A DNA stretch of 64,000 nt from Candidatus Bathyarchaeota archaeon (GCA_022865705.1 JALHTG010000019.1:115784-179783), one strand, 5' to 3'. Shown: positions 1 through 9,650, counted from the stretch's first letter. A program made the numbers and translations. The notes: generated by a model from the letters alone, not told the origin.

Positions 1-63
1 CATCGCTGGGAAACTTCTAGTTGTGTCAGCCAGGACATCAGAAGAATTACTCTATCCAAAGCA

Positions 64-741
64 TCAGGGCAAGATCTGCTTCAGGAACTGGAGATACAGT
101 CTATCGAGATCATGCTCAGATTTGACCTGTATTTCAAGTCGTTTTGTGAACTCGTTCTCAACGACGGTCGCAATCTTCAGCTTTTCATAGAGTTCGTCTA
201 GAACTTCTTTGCGAGCGCCCGTGGCAGGCTTTCTAGGAGTGACAGTGCAGCACCCCACATGTTTTTCGCGCCAAAGGCCGACTCTACGAGATACCCTCTC
301 TATCTCAACCTTGTCAAAACCTATAAGCGGTCTCAGAATCGGAAACGTCACCCCGTGAGAGGTCGCCGACAGATTCCGAAGAGTCTGGCTTGCTTTCTGT
401 CCGAGCGACTCCCCAGTTACAATGGCCTGTGCGTTCACTGACATGCAGACCAGTTCTGCAGCTTTGAACATTCCTCTTCTGCAAATCACACACATGAATC
501 TTCCAGCTCGGCTGCTCAGGATCGTAGATAGAATCTCCCCCCATGGATACAGAACCACTTTCTCAAAGGGAATCCTTTCCCTCAGAGCCTTCAGCGATTC
601 CATGACCAGTTCAAAAGAAACCTCACAGTAGAACGGGTGGAGACAAAAATGCAGAGGGATCACTTCCATCTTTCTGCTGGCCAGATACATTGCCACAGGA
701 GAATCTATTCCACCCGAAATGAGTGCTACAGCTTTCGTCAT
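64..741 (-). CDS. ThiI-like PP-loop sulfurtransferase/ATPase domain (stand-alone, no N-terminal THUMP seen)
   Basis: SGGIDSPVA PP-loop near N-terminus; CxxC (MCVICRR), GESLGQKASQTL and CCTVTPRKPATGA resemble the ThiI C-terminal domain. Confidence 0.75.
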   Translation of the reverse strand: MTKAVALISGGIDSPVAMYLASRKMEVIPLHFCLHPFYCEVSFELVMESLKALRERIPFEKVVLYPWGEILSTILSSRAGRFMCVICRRGMFKAAELVCMSVNAQAIVTGESLGQKASQTLRNLSATSHGVTFPILRPLIGFDKVEIERVSRRVGLWREKHVGCCTVTPRKPATGARKEVLDELYEKLKIATVVENEFTKRLEIQVKSEHDLDRLYLQFLKQILP

Positions 742-778
742 AGCCCTCTCTCTCAGTGAAGCGTAACTAGTGTTTCAA

Positions 779-1390
779 TCATGAGGAATGAACTTCCACG
801 ATGCGTTCCTTCTTCCTTCGCAGAATCGCCAAGGCTGCTGCAAGTGCAAGAGTCACTACCACGACCCGTGTATCAAACTCTGGGACTATTACCTCAATCT
901 TTGACTGCAGAGTGGTTTTATCCGTCAATCCTTCATGCCGGTTTCGAATGTATCCAGTTTGGTCTATGAGGATTAGTGTGGGAATCACTGTAACTTGGTA
1001 CTTCCGTGCGACACTAACGGTGTCCTTTGCCACTATCCAAGTCATGCCATAACCCTTCGCGAAAACTCTCAACACTGAATCCGAGTCATGCATAGGATCT
1101 ACACTGATTGAGATTATCACAACTGTATCGTTAGGATAGGTGTTTGTTAGAGCCTTGAGATGATGGATTTCTTCTTGACATGGGCCACACCAAGTGGCGA
1201 AGAAATCGATCAGGATGATTTTTCCTTTGAAGTCTGAAAGCGAAAATCCAACTCCATTGATGTCAGTTAAGGTGAAGTCCGGGGCTAGGGTCTGTCCGTA
1301 GGATATCCCAGCTTCGACAAGAATCAGGGTCATCATGGCCAATGGAATAAGGACGAAGGATGAGCGTCGCATACTTGTCATGATGGACAC
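779..1390 (-). CDS. TlpA/ResA-type thioredoxin-like protein, exported, with C-terminal PEF-CTERM-like tail
   Basis: N-terminal hydrophobic signal, WCGPC active site, C-terminal VPEF + hydrophobic segment + RRKKER. Confidence 0.8.
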   Translation of the reverse strand: MSIMTSMRRSSFVLIPLAMMTLILVEAGISYGQTLAPDFTLTDINGVGFSLSDFKGKIILIDFFATWCGPCQEEIHHLKALTNTYPNDTVVIISISVDPMHDSDSVLRVFAKGYGMTWIVAKDTVSVARKYQVTVIPTLILIDQTGYIRNRHEGLTDKTTLQSKIEVIVPEFDTRVVVVTLALAAALAILRRKKERIVEVHSS

Positions 1391-1425
1391 GGTTTCGCCA
1401 TATCTATTAAACGTTTACAGGAAAT

Positions 1426-1998
1426 ATGGTCTACATCGCGCGAAATGCGCGTGTTCTTTTCTTCGGCTTGAACGGAAAAAGAATGCTTTGGTCCATTCTG
1501 TTTTCGGTTGTTGATTCTTGGAATTCGGCAACTCTTATTAGAGGAGGTGCCATTCGAGAAGTTGCGGTCGAAACCTTGGTTGAGAAGATTCTAGTTCCTG
1601 TTGATGGTTCCAGAGTAATGGAGCGGAACGTCAAGTTCGCATGTGATCTCGTCAAGGCATTGGGTGGAACCATGACTTTGATGCATGTTGTGGTTCTGCC
1701 TGCCTCCATGGAGCCTGGAGTGCCCATTGATCCTACTCCTTTGGAACAAGCAGGAGCGAGGATTCTGGAGGCTGCGCAAAGAATTGCTCAGGAGAATGGA
1801 TGTAAGGCAGAGGGGATCCTTGAAACAGATTTCGGCAACGCAGGTCACAGAATCGTTAGGATAGCCCAAGAGAAAGGATTCACTCTTATCATGATCGGTG
1901 CAAGAGGCGGAAGCAAGATCGTGAATCTGCTTCTTGGAAGCGTCTGTCACACAGTGGCACATAACGCCACATCTCCAGTGTTGATTATCCGGCCTTAG
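1426..1998 (+). CDS. Universal stress protein (UspA) family; true start probably internal, near 1576
   Basis: KILVPVDGS start and G-x2-G-x9-G(S)-x-H-x-A-P-V-L-I C-terminus (GARGGSKIVNLLLGSVCHTVAHNATSPVLII). Confidence 0.8.
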   Translation: MVYIARNARVLFFGLNGKRMLWSILFSVVDSWNSATLIRGGAIREVAVETLVEKILVPVDGSRVMERNVKFACDLVKALGGTMTLMHVVVLPASMEPGVPIDPTPLEQAGARILEAAQRIAQENGCKAEGILETDFGNAGHRIVRIAQEKGFTLIMIGARGGSKIVNLLLGSVCHTVAHNATSPVLIIRP

Positions 1999-2077
1999 TG
2001 GCAACTCAACGGCCGTGTTCTTGATAAGGAAAGCCTTATTGTTTCGTCAACCAGAAATTACGGGCGTGGATCAGGAA

Positions 2078-2482
2078 ATGTTTCAAAAGGCTCTTGTTCC
2101 CGTTGATGGCTCACCATTTACTGCCGGGCTCGTGGCCTACTCAATAGCTTTTGCAAAGAAGGCAGGCTGTTCTTTGACTCTTGTGTATGTTTTGGATAAG
2201 CCTCAGATGGCCTCCGTGGCGGAGGTAGAGAAACAGAAGGCCGCCAACATGGGAATTCCAGAACAGTCTCGGGAGAAGGCGGTTGGAGAGGGAGTTTCTG
2301 CTTCGTCAAGAGTCGAGGTGGGGACTCCGGCTGAAACAATAATCTCTTTGGCTGAGCGTGAGAAATTCGATCTAATCATCTTAGGGTCAAGAGGCTACAG
2401 TCAGCTGAGAAGGCTAATCGTGGGGAGCGTCGCCGATAAGGTGATGGAACACGCACCGTGTCCCGTCTTGATCTTTAGATAA
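2078..2482 (+). CDS. Universal stress protein (UspA) family
   Basis: MFQKALVPVDGS start and GSRGYSQLRRLIVGSVADKVMEHAPCPVLIFR end; start placed at second Met of ORF 2015..2482. Confidence 0.8.
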   Translation: MFQKALVPVDGSPFTAGLVAYSIAFAKKAGCSLTLVYVLDKPQMASVAEVEKQKAANMGIPEQSREKAVGEGVSASSRVEVGTPAETIISLAEREKFDLIILGSRGYSQLRRLIVGSVADKVMEHAPCPVLIFR

Positions 2483-2515
2483 TCTCATACGGTCGCTCGT
2501 AATTGGCTAGGATGT

Positions 2516-4327
2516 TCAAGCTGTTTGCGTGGTTATCTCTTCTGATTCCCTGAACTGCATCTGGTATAGCCGTGCGTAAAGGCCTCTCCTTGCAACTAGT
2601 TGGTCATGTGTGCCTTCTTCAACTATTTTTCCTTGATCCAGAACTACTATTCTATCGGCATTCCTGACAGTGGACAGTCTGTGAGCAATTATCAGTGAGG
2701 TGCGATTCTTCAGAAGGCTTTCTAAGGCTCGTCTAATCAGGAGTTCTGTGTAAGGGTCGACACTCGAGGTGGCTTCATCCATTATGAGGATTCTGGGATC
2801 GGCCAAAAGTGCTCTGGCGAAAGAGATGAGTTGCCTCTGGCCTATTGAGAGGTTCGTTGCACCCTCACGGATTATTGTATCGTAGCTGCTAGGTAACTTT
2901 TCGATGAAGTCATGCGCCCCCACAGCTTTTGCCGCTTCAATGATTTCTCTGTCCGATGCGTCTGGTCTTGAATAGCTTATGTTCTCCTTGACTGATCCTG
3001 CAAAAAGGAATGGTTCTTGAAGAACCATACCAATCTGTCTGTGAAGTGATTGAAGCTTTACATCTCGAAGGTCATATCCGTCAACTCTGATTGATCCGAC
3101 TGTAGGATCGTAGAAGCGGCAGACGAGATTTATCAGAGTGGTCTTGCCAGCGCCTGTGGGGCCAACAATAGCCAAGGTTTCATTGGAAGCGATCCCCAGG
3201 TTTATGTTGTTCAAGACCAAAAGCTTCGGGTCATAGCCAAATGAGACATCTTCGAAGCTTATCTCTCCCATTAACCTCTTAAGTTCAATCGAGTCACTCT
3301 TGTCGGCTATGTCTATGGGGGCGTCAATCAGTTCGAACATTCTTTCCGCGCCGGCCATAGCAGACTGAAAGTTTGTGTAGAATATGCTCAATTGAAGGAG
3401 TGGCCGGAAGAACATTGTCAGGTAAGACATGAAAGCCACAATTGTTCCTATGGTTATTGTGCCTAAGAAGGCTTGAAGACCACCGTACCAGAGTACTGCA
3501 CATGTTCCAACGGCAGAAATCATCTCAACTCCCGCAGGGAAGACTGCGAATAGTCTCGCTGCCACCAGATTTGCCTGAAGATTTTCAATGTTGACTTGGC
3601 CGAATGCTTGCTGTTGGTCTGATTCTCGCGTGAATGATTGTATGACTCGCATTCCCATAATGCTTTCAGCGAGCTTAGCCGTCACGCCCGCCATCTTCTG
3701 TTTGGTCGTCAGATACGCACTTCTTGCCTTCGCTTGGAAGACGTAGATCAATGCGATAAGCATGGGCACTATGATCATTGATGCAAGAGTCAACTGTGGG
3801 CTCAACCAAACCATTATTATGAAGACTCCAGCAACCGTGACGGCATCGCTCATCACTGTAAGGATTCCCGATGTCAACAGTTCCTGGAGCGAATCCACAT
3901 CATTTGTTACTCTTGAGACTATGCTGCCAGACACGTTTTCTGAATAGAACTTTAGCGAAAGCCTTTGAAGTCGAGAGAACATCTCCTCTCGGAACTTGTA
4001 GATCGTTCTCTGCCCTATGCCGGACATTAGGTATAGCTGTCTGTTGCTCGTGACAAAGTTCACGAAGTTGATCGCTATGTACGCCAGTATGATGTTAGTT
4101 AGGCCAGTGATGTCTTGTGTAGCGATGTATCTGTCAATCGTAATTTTGAGAATGTAGGGGCCGGCAAGATTTGTTGCCGCGGTAATCAGGAGAAAAATGA
4201 TGCCACCAATGAGGGGGGCTCTAAATGGAAGGGCGTATGTGCTTAGTCTCCGCAGTAGGACTCGGTCTGGAACCTTTCTCTCCGCTGGTTTTTCACCGAG
4301 AAAATCCGCGGCGTGCCAGTGGGCCAT
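2516..4327 (-). CDS. ABC exporter half-transporter (TMD-NBD), degenerate signature LSIGQ, canonical catalytic Glu and His
   Basis: Walker A GPTGAGKT, signature LSIGQRQ, Walker B LIMDEATS, H-loop IIAHRLST, six-TM N-terminus. Confidence 0.93.
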   Translation of the reverse strand: MAHWHAADFLGEKPAERKVPDRVLLRRLSTYALPFRAPLIGGIIFLLITAATNLAGPYILKITIDRYIATQDITGLTNIILAYIAINFVNFVTSNRQLYLMSGIGQRTIYKFREEMFSRLQRLSLKFYSENVSGSIVSRVTNDVDSLQELLTSGILTVMSDAVTVAGVFIIMVWLSPQLTLASMIIVPMLIALIYVFQAKARSAYLTTKQKMAGVTAKLAESIMGMRVIQSFTRESDQQQAFGQVNIENLQANLVAARLFAVFPAGVEMISAVGTCAVLWYGGLQAFLGTITIGTIVAFMSYLTMFFRPLLQLSIFYTNFQSAMAGAERMFELIDAPIDIADKSDSIELKRLMGEISFEDVSFGYDPKLLVLNNINLGIASNETLAIVGPTGAGKTTLINLVCRFYDPTVGSIRVDGYDLRDVKLQSLHRQIGMVLQEPFLFAGSVKENISYSRPDASDREIIEAAKAVGAHDFIEKLPSSYDTIIREGATNLSIGQRQLISFARALLADPRILIMDEATSSVDPYTELLIRRALESLLKNRTSLIIAHRLSTVRNADRIVVLDQGKIVEEGTHDQLVARRGLYARLYQMQFRESEEITTQTA

Positions 4328-4331
4328 GGTC

Positions 4332-6140
4332 CTATTTGGTCCTTCGCTGCACGGCTTGAGCCTCTAGAATGTCTTCCTGTTCCTTGAACTGTGTGCGATA
4401 GATCTTTGCGTAAATTCCATCCTTTGCGAGTAGCTCTTCATGGCTTCCTTCTTCAACAATTGCACCGTTTTCAAAGACCACAATTCTTGTTGCGTTCTTT
4501 ATTGTCGAAACTCGCTGAGTTATTATGAACGTCGTACGATTCTTCAACAGGATCTGTAACGCTTGTTGGATCTCATGCTCTGTTTCAACATCTACGCTGG
4601 AAGTTGAGTCGTCAAAGATCAGTATGCGTGGGTTAAGAAGAAGAGCTCTCGCAATCGCAATCCTCTGTCGTTGGCCGCCTGAAAGTGTGACTCCCCTTTC
4701 ACCAACCTTGGTATCATATTTGTCTGGGAATGACATTATGAAATCGTGAGCGCCGGCTATCTTTGCTACCTTTTCGATATCCCCCATTGTTGCGTCAGGC
4801 CTACCGTAGGCTATGTTTTCTCTTATTGAAGCGGAGAAAAGGAATGTTTCTTGGAGAACTATTCCGATTTGCTGTCTCAGGGACCTGAGCGTCACATCTC
4901 GAAGATCGTAACCATCTATTGTTATGCTTCCCTCAGTTACATCGTAGAATCTAGGAATCAGCTGTATCAACGAGCTTTTGCCTGATCCAGTTGCGCCAAG
5001 CAGTGCGATCGTTTCACCCATCTTCACTGCCAAGTTGATCCTATCCAGAACTCTTGCGCCAGGAGCGTATTCAAAGAAAACATCTTTGAACACGATTCCT
5101 CGCTGTATTGGTGGCAGCTCGATGGCGTCAGGCTTGTCTTCAACCTCAGGTTTTGCATCCATTATCTCGAAGATTCTTTCCGCACCAGTAATTGCTTGCT
5201 GATAGAACGTCATGAGGAATCCAATGAATCGAACCGGCATTACTAGCATCGCTAGGTATGCGGCTGAAGCCACAAGTGAACCGATTGTCATATTCCCTCG
5301 GATTACCTCTCCTCCTCCGTACCAGTAGACCAGAGCCGTTCCAAGGCTCACCGTAAAGGCCATGAAAGGCATGAACATGGAGCGATAGCGCCAGATCTCA
5401 AGATTCGTCTTCAAGTATCTGCTATGTGGTACAGAGAACTTTTTCTTCTCATGTTCTTCTTGTGCGAATGCTCTTACGACCCTTGTTCCAACGATTGTTT
5501 GCTGAATCACCGAGGTCATATCTCCAAAGATCTCCCTCGTCAAAGCGAAACGTGGTCTGATCCTCTTTGAGAAGTTGTAGGCTGCCACAAGAACAAGTGG
5601 TATCGTTGCAAGATAGAACAACATCAAGCGTGGATCAATCGTAGATATGACCAAGACAACACTTCCTACCGTCAGAACGGATGAGACGAGGGTTTCAAGC
5701 CACCATGCGAGTAGCGCTCTTACTTGTTCCACGTCGCTGGTAACTCTTGACATTAGTTGGCCTGTTTGAGCCTGATCGTAGAAGCTGAACGATTTCTCTT
5801 CAAGGGATTTGAACAGGTTGTTTCTTAGATCAAACACGACTTTCTGGCCAATGTATTGCTGGGTGAATCTCTGGGTGAATGAGAAGACAGATCGAAGGGC
5901 AGCTATGACGATGATGGAGAGTGAAAGCCAGGCTAGCTGGTCATACATGTTTTGGACTAGGACCTTGTCCACGACTTCTCTGATTATGAGTGGAACAATA
6001 ACGTTCAGGTAGGTAACTGCAACCACGCATAACATGGCAACTGTCGTTGCAGGCCAGTACTTGGCCATGTATTTCAGAACTCGAAGGAATGTACCCCGCC
6101 TTCGATGCTTCTGTTGGCTTTGAAGGCTCTGCGATGCCAC
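4332..6140 (-). CDS. ABC exporter half-transporter (TMD-NBD), canonical LSGGQ, Walker B Glu->Asp and H-loop His->Gln
   Basis: Walker A GATGSGKS, LSGGQRQ, LIFDDSTSSVD, ITQRVST; 4 bp from partner gene. Confidence 0.93.
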   Translation of the reverse strand: MASQSLQSQQKHRRRGTFLRVLKYMAKYWPATTVAMLCVVAVTYLNVIVPLIIREVVDKVLVQNMYDQLAWLSLSIIVIAALRSVFSFTQRFTQQYIGQKVVFDLRNNLFKSLEEKSFSFYDQAQTGQLMSRVTSDVEQVRALLAWWLETLVSSVLTVGSVVLVISTIDPRLMLFYLATIPLVLVAAYNFSKRIRPRFALTREIFGDMTSVIQQTIVGTRVVRAFAQEEHEKKKFSVPHSRYLKTNLEIWRYRSMFMPFMAFTVSLGTALVYWYGGGEVIRGNMTIGSLVASAAYLAMLVMPVRFIGFLMTFYQQAITGAERIFEIMDAKPEVEDKPDAIELPPIQRGIVFKDVFFEYAPGARVLDRINLAVKMGETIALLGATGSGKSSLIQLIPRFYDVTEGSITIDGYDLRDVTLRSLRQQIGIVLQETFLFSASIRENIAYGRPDATMGDIEKVAKIAGAHDFIMSFPDKYDTKVGERGVTLSGGQRQRIAIARALLLNPRILIFDDSTSSVDVETEHEIQQALQILLKNRTTFIITQRVSTIKNATRIVVFENGAIVEEGSHEELLAKDGIYAKIYRTQFKEQEDILEAQAVQRRTK

Positions 6141-6302
6141 GGTTTACCACGATATTTCTTTGATAGACTAAGGGGGGAATGGGAACGGTGGAATAAGGGT
6201 TGTGTCGTTTTCTGAGACTCAATTGCAGGCCGAAGCATAGAGATGATGGACAAAGGGATATTGCCCGCAATACGATAGTTTGACACCGCAAGGTGCGTGT
6301 AG

Positions 6303-6842
6303 ATGGAGAAGGTCTACAGAGAATTTCATAGTAAGGATGGGCGAAAAGTAGTTCTTCGAACTCCGCGAATAGGTGATCTGGATGATTTTCTTGAATTCAT
6401 CAATTCGCTAGTTGACGAAGAGGCGGACATACTAGTTAACGAGAAGACGAGCCGCGATGCTGAGGCCGATTGGCTTGGCAAGCTACTGGCAGAGATCGAG
6501 AAGGGCAAGGTGATCAATGTTACCGCGGAAGTCAAAGGAAAGGTTGTTGGGAATTCGGATGTTCACAAAGGAACCGGGAAGAGGAGTCACACAGGGGCTT
6601 TGGGGATCGCTCTCAGGCATGGCTATCGTGACGTTGGAATTGGAACTGAGATGATGCGAGTTCTTGCGGAGGAGTCTGGGAAGGCTGGGTTGAAGCTTCT
6701 GCGGTTAAGCGTCTTCGATTCGAACTTGCGGGCTAGGCATGTCTATGAGAAGGTTGGTTTTCGAGAGGTTGGGAGAATACCTAAGGCGATACGCAAAGGA
6801 GACAGCTATGTTGATGAGGTGTGGATGGTACTGGAATTGTAG
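6303..6842 (+). CDS. GNAT-family N-acetyltransferase
   Basis: GIALRHGYRDVGIGTEMMRVLAEE and N-xx-A-xx-x-Y-EKVGF motifs. Confidence 0.85.
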   Translation: MEKVYREFHSKDGRKVVLRTPRIGDLDDFLEFINSLVDEEADILVNEKTSRDAEADWLGKLLAEIEKGKVINVTAEVKGKVVGNSDVHKGTGKRSHTGALGIALRHGYRDVGIGTEMMRVLAEESGKAGLKLLRLSVFDSNLRARHVYEKVGFREVGRIPKAIRKGDSYVDEVWMVLEL

Positions 6843-6941
6843 CTGTAGAAGCCTTTTCAGCCGAACTTATCTGTTCCGCCGCAATTCTGCAGTAGATCTA
6901 TCAAAAATGTCAAAAGAGATTCCCTTGCTTAGGATTCTCTG

Positions 6942-7403
6942 TTGCGAGTGAGTAGAGCCTTGCAGAAGAGCAAGAGGAAGCGAAAGGAGACTGATTCTGA
7001 CAGGCTCTTCCGGCTGATCTCTGAAAATCAAGGATTGAGTACTCAGGAAATATCTGAGAAACTGGCATGGACTAGCAGTAAGACCAACCGCATGCTTGGT
7101 GTTTTGGAGAGAAAAGGATGGATAGTCAAAAGAGTCTTTCCTGCAGCTCAGCCAAGAATATTGGTGAAGCCCGACGAGACAGTTCAACGTCTTAATTACC
7201 AATTCGCAAGACTGGTGGAATGGAAAACTAAGTTAGAATTCAGAGAGAAAGAGCTTTTCGACAAATGTGTTTCGGCGCAAATGGAAGGAGATTCTACAAA
7301 GGCAACTATGTATGCTAACCAATGCGCTGAGATACGGAAGATCATTAAGCTTGTTTCTGGAGCGGAGCAGACTTTGTCGCTACTGAGCACTCCACGAAGC
7401 TAA
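6942..7403 (+). CDS. Winged-helix transcriptional regulator-like protein (TTG start)
   Basis: LISENQGLSTQEISEKLAWTSSKTNRMLGVLERKGWIVKR helix-turn-helix pattern. Confidence 0.6.
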   Translation: MRVSRALQKSKRKRKETDSDRLFRLISENQGLSTQEISEKLAWTSSKTNRMLGVLERKGWIVKRVFPAAQPRILVKPDETVQRLNYQFARLVEWKTKLEFREKELFDKCVSAQMEGDSTKATMYANQCAEIRKIIKLVSGAEQTLSLLSTPRS

Positions 7404-7502
7404 TCCTTTGATTGTGCTTTTCGCTCTAAGTGGATTCGAATGGCCCAATTGAATATCTGCCCCATACCTTCGAAGTGACTTCGATGTCAGGTTGGCAAGA
7501 GT

Positions 7503-8015
7503 GTCTCGCGCGCGCTCAAGGAGAAGCAACTGTGCTTCTACGGGACCATATGTCCGCTTGAGGCATGCTCAGAAGTTCCTGAGGCAGAACGTACACCTGA
7601 ACTGAAGGAGGCACTGGAAAGAGCTGCAGAGTTCTTGTTGATGCATCGCCTGTACAAAGCAGACCACCATGGCTATCGCGTAATCAATCTTGGATGGTTG
7701 AAGTTCAGCTTTCCTTGGTTCTACGGATACAATGCTCTGAGAGGGCTCTCAGCTGTTACAAAGCTGGGCTATGTTGACGATGAACGCCTGGCAGACGCCA
7801 TACAGGCGCTCGTTTAGAAACGTCGCTCAGATGGAACATGGCCGCTTGATAGCTCGCCGGTTGGCAGAATGCAAGCGAACATTGAATCAGTTGGCAGACC
7901 TAGCAAGTGGATAACACTGAACGCTCTGAGAGTACTAAAACGTCTGTATAAAACAAGAAACGAAAAGGTGAGAGAAGCACTGTCAGAGAGTCGACGCGCT
8001 TTCTCACAGCCATGA
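7503..8015 (+). pseudogene. Remnant of a prenyltransferase/terpene-cyclase-like repeat protein, interrupted by in-frame TAG (7815-7817) and lacking its N-terminus
   Basis: Same frame before and after TAG reads ...EFLLMHRLYKADHHGYRVINLGWLKFSFPWFYGYNALRGLSAVTKLGYVDDERLADAIQALV*KRRSDGTWPLDSSPVGRMQANIESVGRPSKWITLNALRVLKRL... Confidence 0.6.
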
Positions 8016-8645
8016 TTTCGCGTTCTCATATGCTGTCGCAAGATGCGTTCTAGCGTCCGATGTGACTGGCTCCATATGTCCCGGTAGAATGAAGTCTACT
8101 TTCAACATGGCCAGACGTGCCAGTGATTCTACTAGTTTGCGGCTTTCTCCACCAGGAAGGTCTGTGCGGCCAAACCCTCCATCTGGAAAGACGGTGTCTC
8201 CTGAGAAGAGAATCTTGTCTTGCCGTTCGTAGAGGCATATCGCTCCCGGCATGTGGCCTGGCGTATGAATCACCTCAAGTCTGCGGTTTCCTGCTAAGAC
8301 GGAATCTCCATTATGAAGCTTAGAGACGCCAAGGCCAAATCCTACAACATCATCGATCTGATCTTCGTGCAGGAGCACTCTTGGCGAGGCCATGCTGGCT
8401 AATGCCTCAATGCCTCCGGTGTGGTCGAAATGCGTATGCGTCAGGATGATCTGTTTCACGTTTCTCGGGTCAAGATCCAGAGTTTTCAGTTTGGGAGGCA
8501 ATGTGTTCATAGGGTCACCTGCGCCAGTATCAATGACCGTTATCTCATCTACTCCTATCGTGTAAACGTTGGAGCTTAGACCTATGCCTTCTACGTAGCA
8601 GATTCCTGAAAGACGGGGGCTGTAAATCTCCAGCTTTACGATCAT
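8004..8645 (-). CDS. Metallo-beta-lactamase fold hydrolase (glyoxalase II-like)
   Basis: THTHFDHTGG, HTPGHMPG, FSGDTVF, LPGH motifs. Confidence 0.9.
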   Translation of the reverse strand: MIVKLEIYSPRLSGICYVEGIGLSSNVYTIGVDEITVIDTGAGDPMNTLPPKLKTLDLDPRNVKQIILTHTHFDHTGGIEALASMASPRVLLHEDQIDDVVGFGLGVSKLHNGDSVLAGNRRLEVIHTPGHMPGAICLYERQDKILFSGDTVFPDGGFGRTDLPGGESRKLVESLARLAMLKVDFILPGHMEPVTSDARTHLATAYENAKSWL

Positions 8646-8909
8646 GTTGGTCTTCTCGCTTTCTTACGAAGGGTTCCAGCAATAGGCGTGATAAAGCGAG
8701 CGCCATCAATTTCTGAAGATTTCATTGGTTTAACTGTTCGGTTCATGAAATCGTCGCATGACAACTGGGAGAACGTGTTAATATGTGCACATAGAAGCGT
8801 TCGACTCCGTTGTTTCTTTTTGCCTAGGATGCTGCTGTATAGGCTCACTCCCATAGAGACTCGTCACGAGAGTAGCTTTAATTGCGAATCAGGCCAGAAT
8901 TGTGTGGCT

Positions 8910-9055
8910 GCGGGGGTACCCGAGACCCGTCTATCTCTAGAAGGGCGGGATTCAGGTCTAAGGGGCAGGGCCTCACGCTCCGGAATGGGCCGTGGGGTGC
9001 AAAGCTTAGGACCCTGTGGCAAAGGCCTTCGTGGGTTCGAATCCCACCCCCCGCA
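8910..9055 (+). tRNA. tRNA-Leu(UAG) with anticodon-loop intron (~8972-9005) and apparent D-loop intron (~8928-8953)
   Basis: Acceptor GCGGGGG/CCCCCGC; T-arm GTGGG-TTCGAAT-CCCAC; anticodon stem CAGGG/CCCTG with loop C|TTAGGA after intron removal; Leu-type variable arm TGGCAAAGGCCTTC. Confidence 0.8.
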
Positions 9056-9202
9056 CTTCTACTCCTCAGTAGCAACATGATTTCAATGTCATTTGATGAA
9101 ACCCAAGACTGTCAATTAGCCTCGATTGCGTGACGGACGATCCTCGCACTGATGCCTCGCTGCTATGAGGGTTACATCAGAGTTTGAATGGAATAGTCGC
9201 AC

Positions 9203-9432
9203 TCAGATTTCTTCCAGTAGCTTGAGAAACTGCTCTCTAGTGATCCCGCTATCTCTGATTATCTTGGACAGCATTCCTCTCCTAGGTCTTCTCCAAGATG
9301 CACCGGAACAACGGTCACTCTTCCATCGGAGTGTTTCATGATGACGTGACTGCCTCGTTGCCTGACGACTTCAAATCCTATCTTGCTAAGAAGCTTGATG
9401 ACTTTCTTGGCAGGTGTGGGTCTCAGGCTCAC
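9203..9432 (-). pseudogene. hicA: HicA-like toxin with probable single-base frameshift in the C-terminal third
   Basis: GTG start overlapping hicB stop (GTGA); VSLRPTPAKKVIKLLSKIGFEVVRQRGSHVIMKHSDGRVTVVPVHLGEDLG, then the frame ends at 9259; the next frame continues as MLSKIIRDSGITREQFLKLLEEI to 9203. Confidence 0.65.
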
Positions 9433-9650
9433 TTGACCGGGACCTCTATGAACTGAACGCCGACGATCTCGATCTTTCCATCGGGTTTCGTCCCCTCAGT
9501 TTCCAAGTATAGCTCGATCGCCTCTTTGATCCTGCCTGTTATTTGGTCAAGCGTCTTGGCTTGAGTGTGACAACCCGGCAATTCTGGGACTGAGGCGATG
9601 TAGTATCCATCCTCATCCCTCTCAACCAGTACGCTGAACTTCATTTGCAT
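9429..9650 (-). CDS. hicB: HicB-like antitoxin (UPF0150 family)
   Basis: FSVLVERDEDGYYIASVPELPGCHTQAKTLDQITGRIKEAIELYLE. Confidence 0.85.
   Translation of the reverse strand: MQMKFSVLVERDEDGYYIASVPELPGCHTQAKTLDQITGRIKEAIELYLETEGTKPDGKIEIVGVQFIEVPVK

Noticed and set aside
7815-7817. TAG as pyrrolysine codon
   Set aside because: Many clear genes here end in TAG and the gene also lacks its N-terminus, so simple pseudogenisation is more likely
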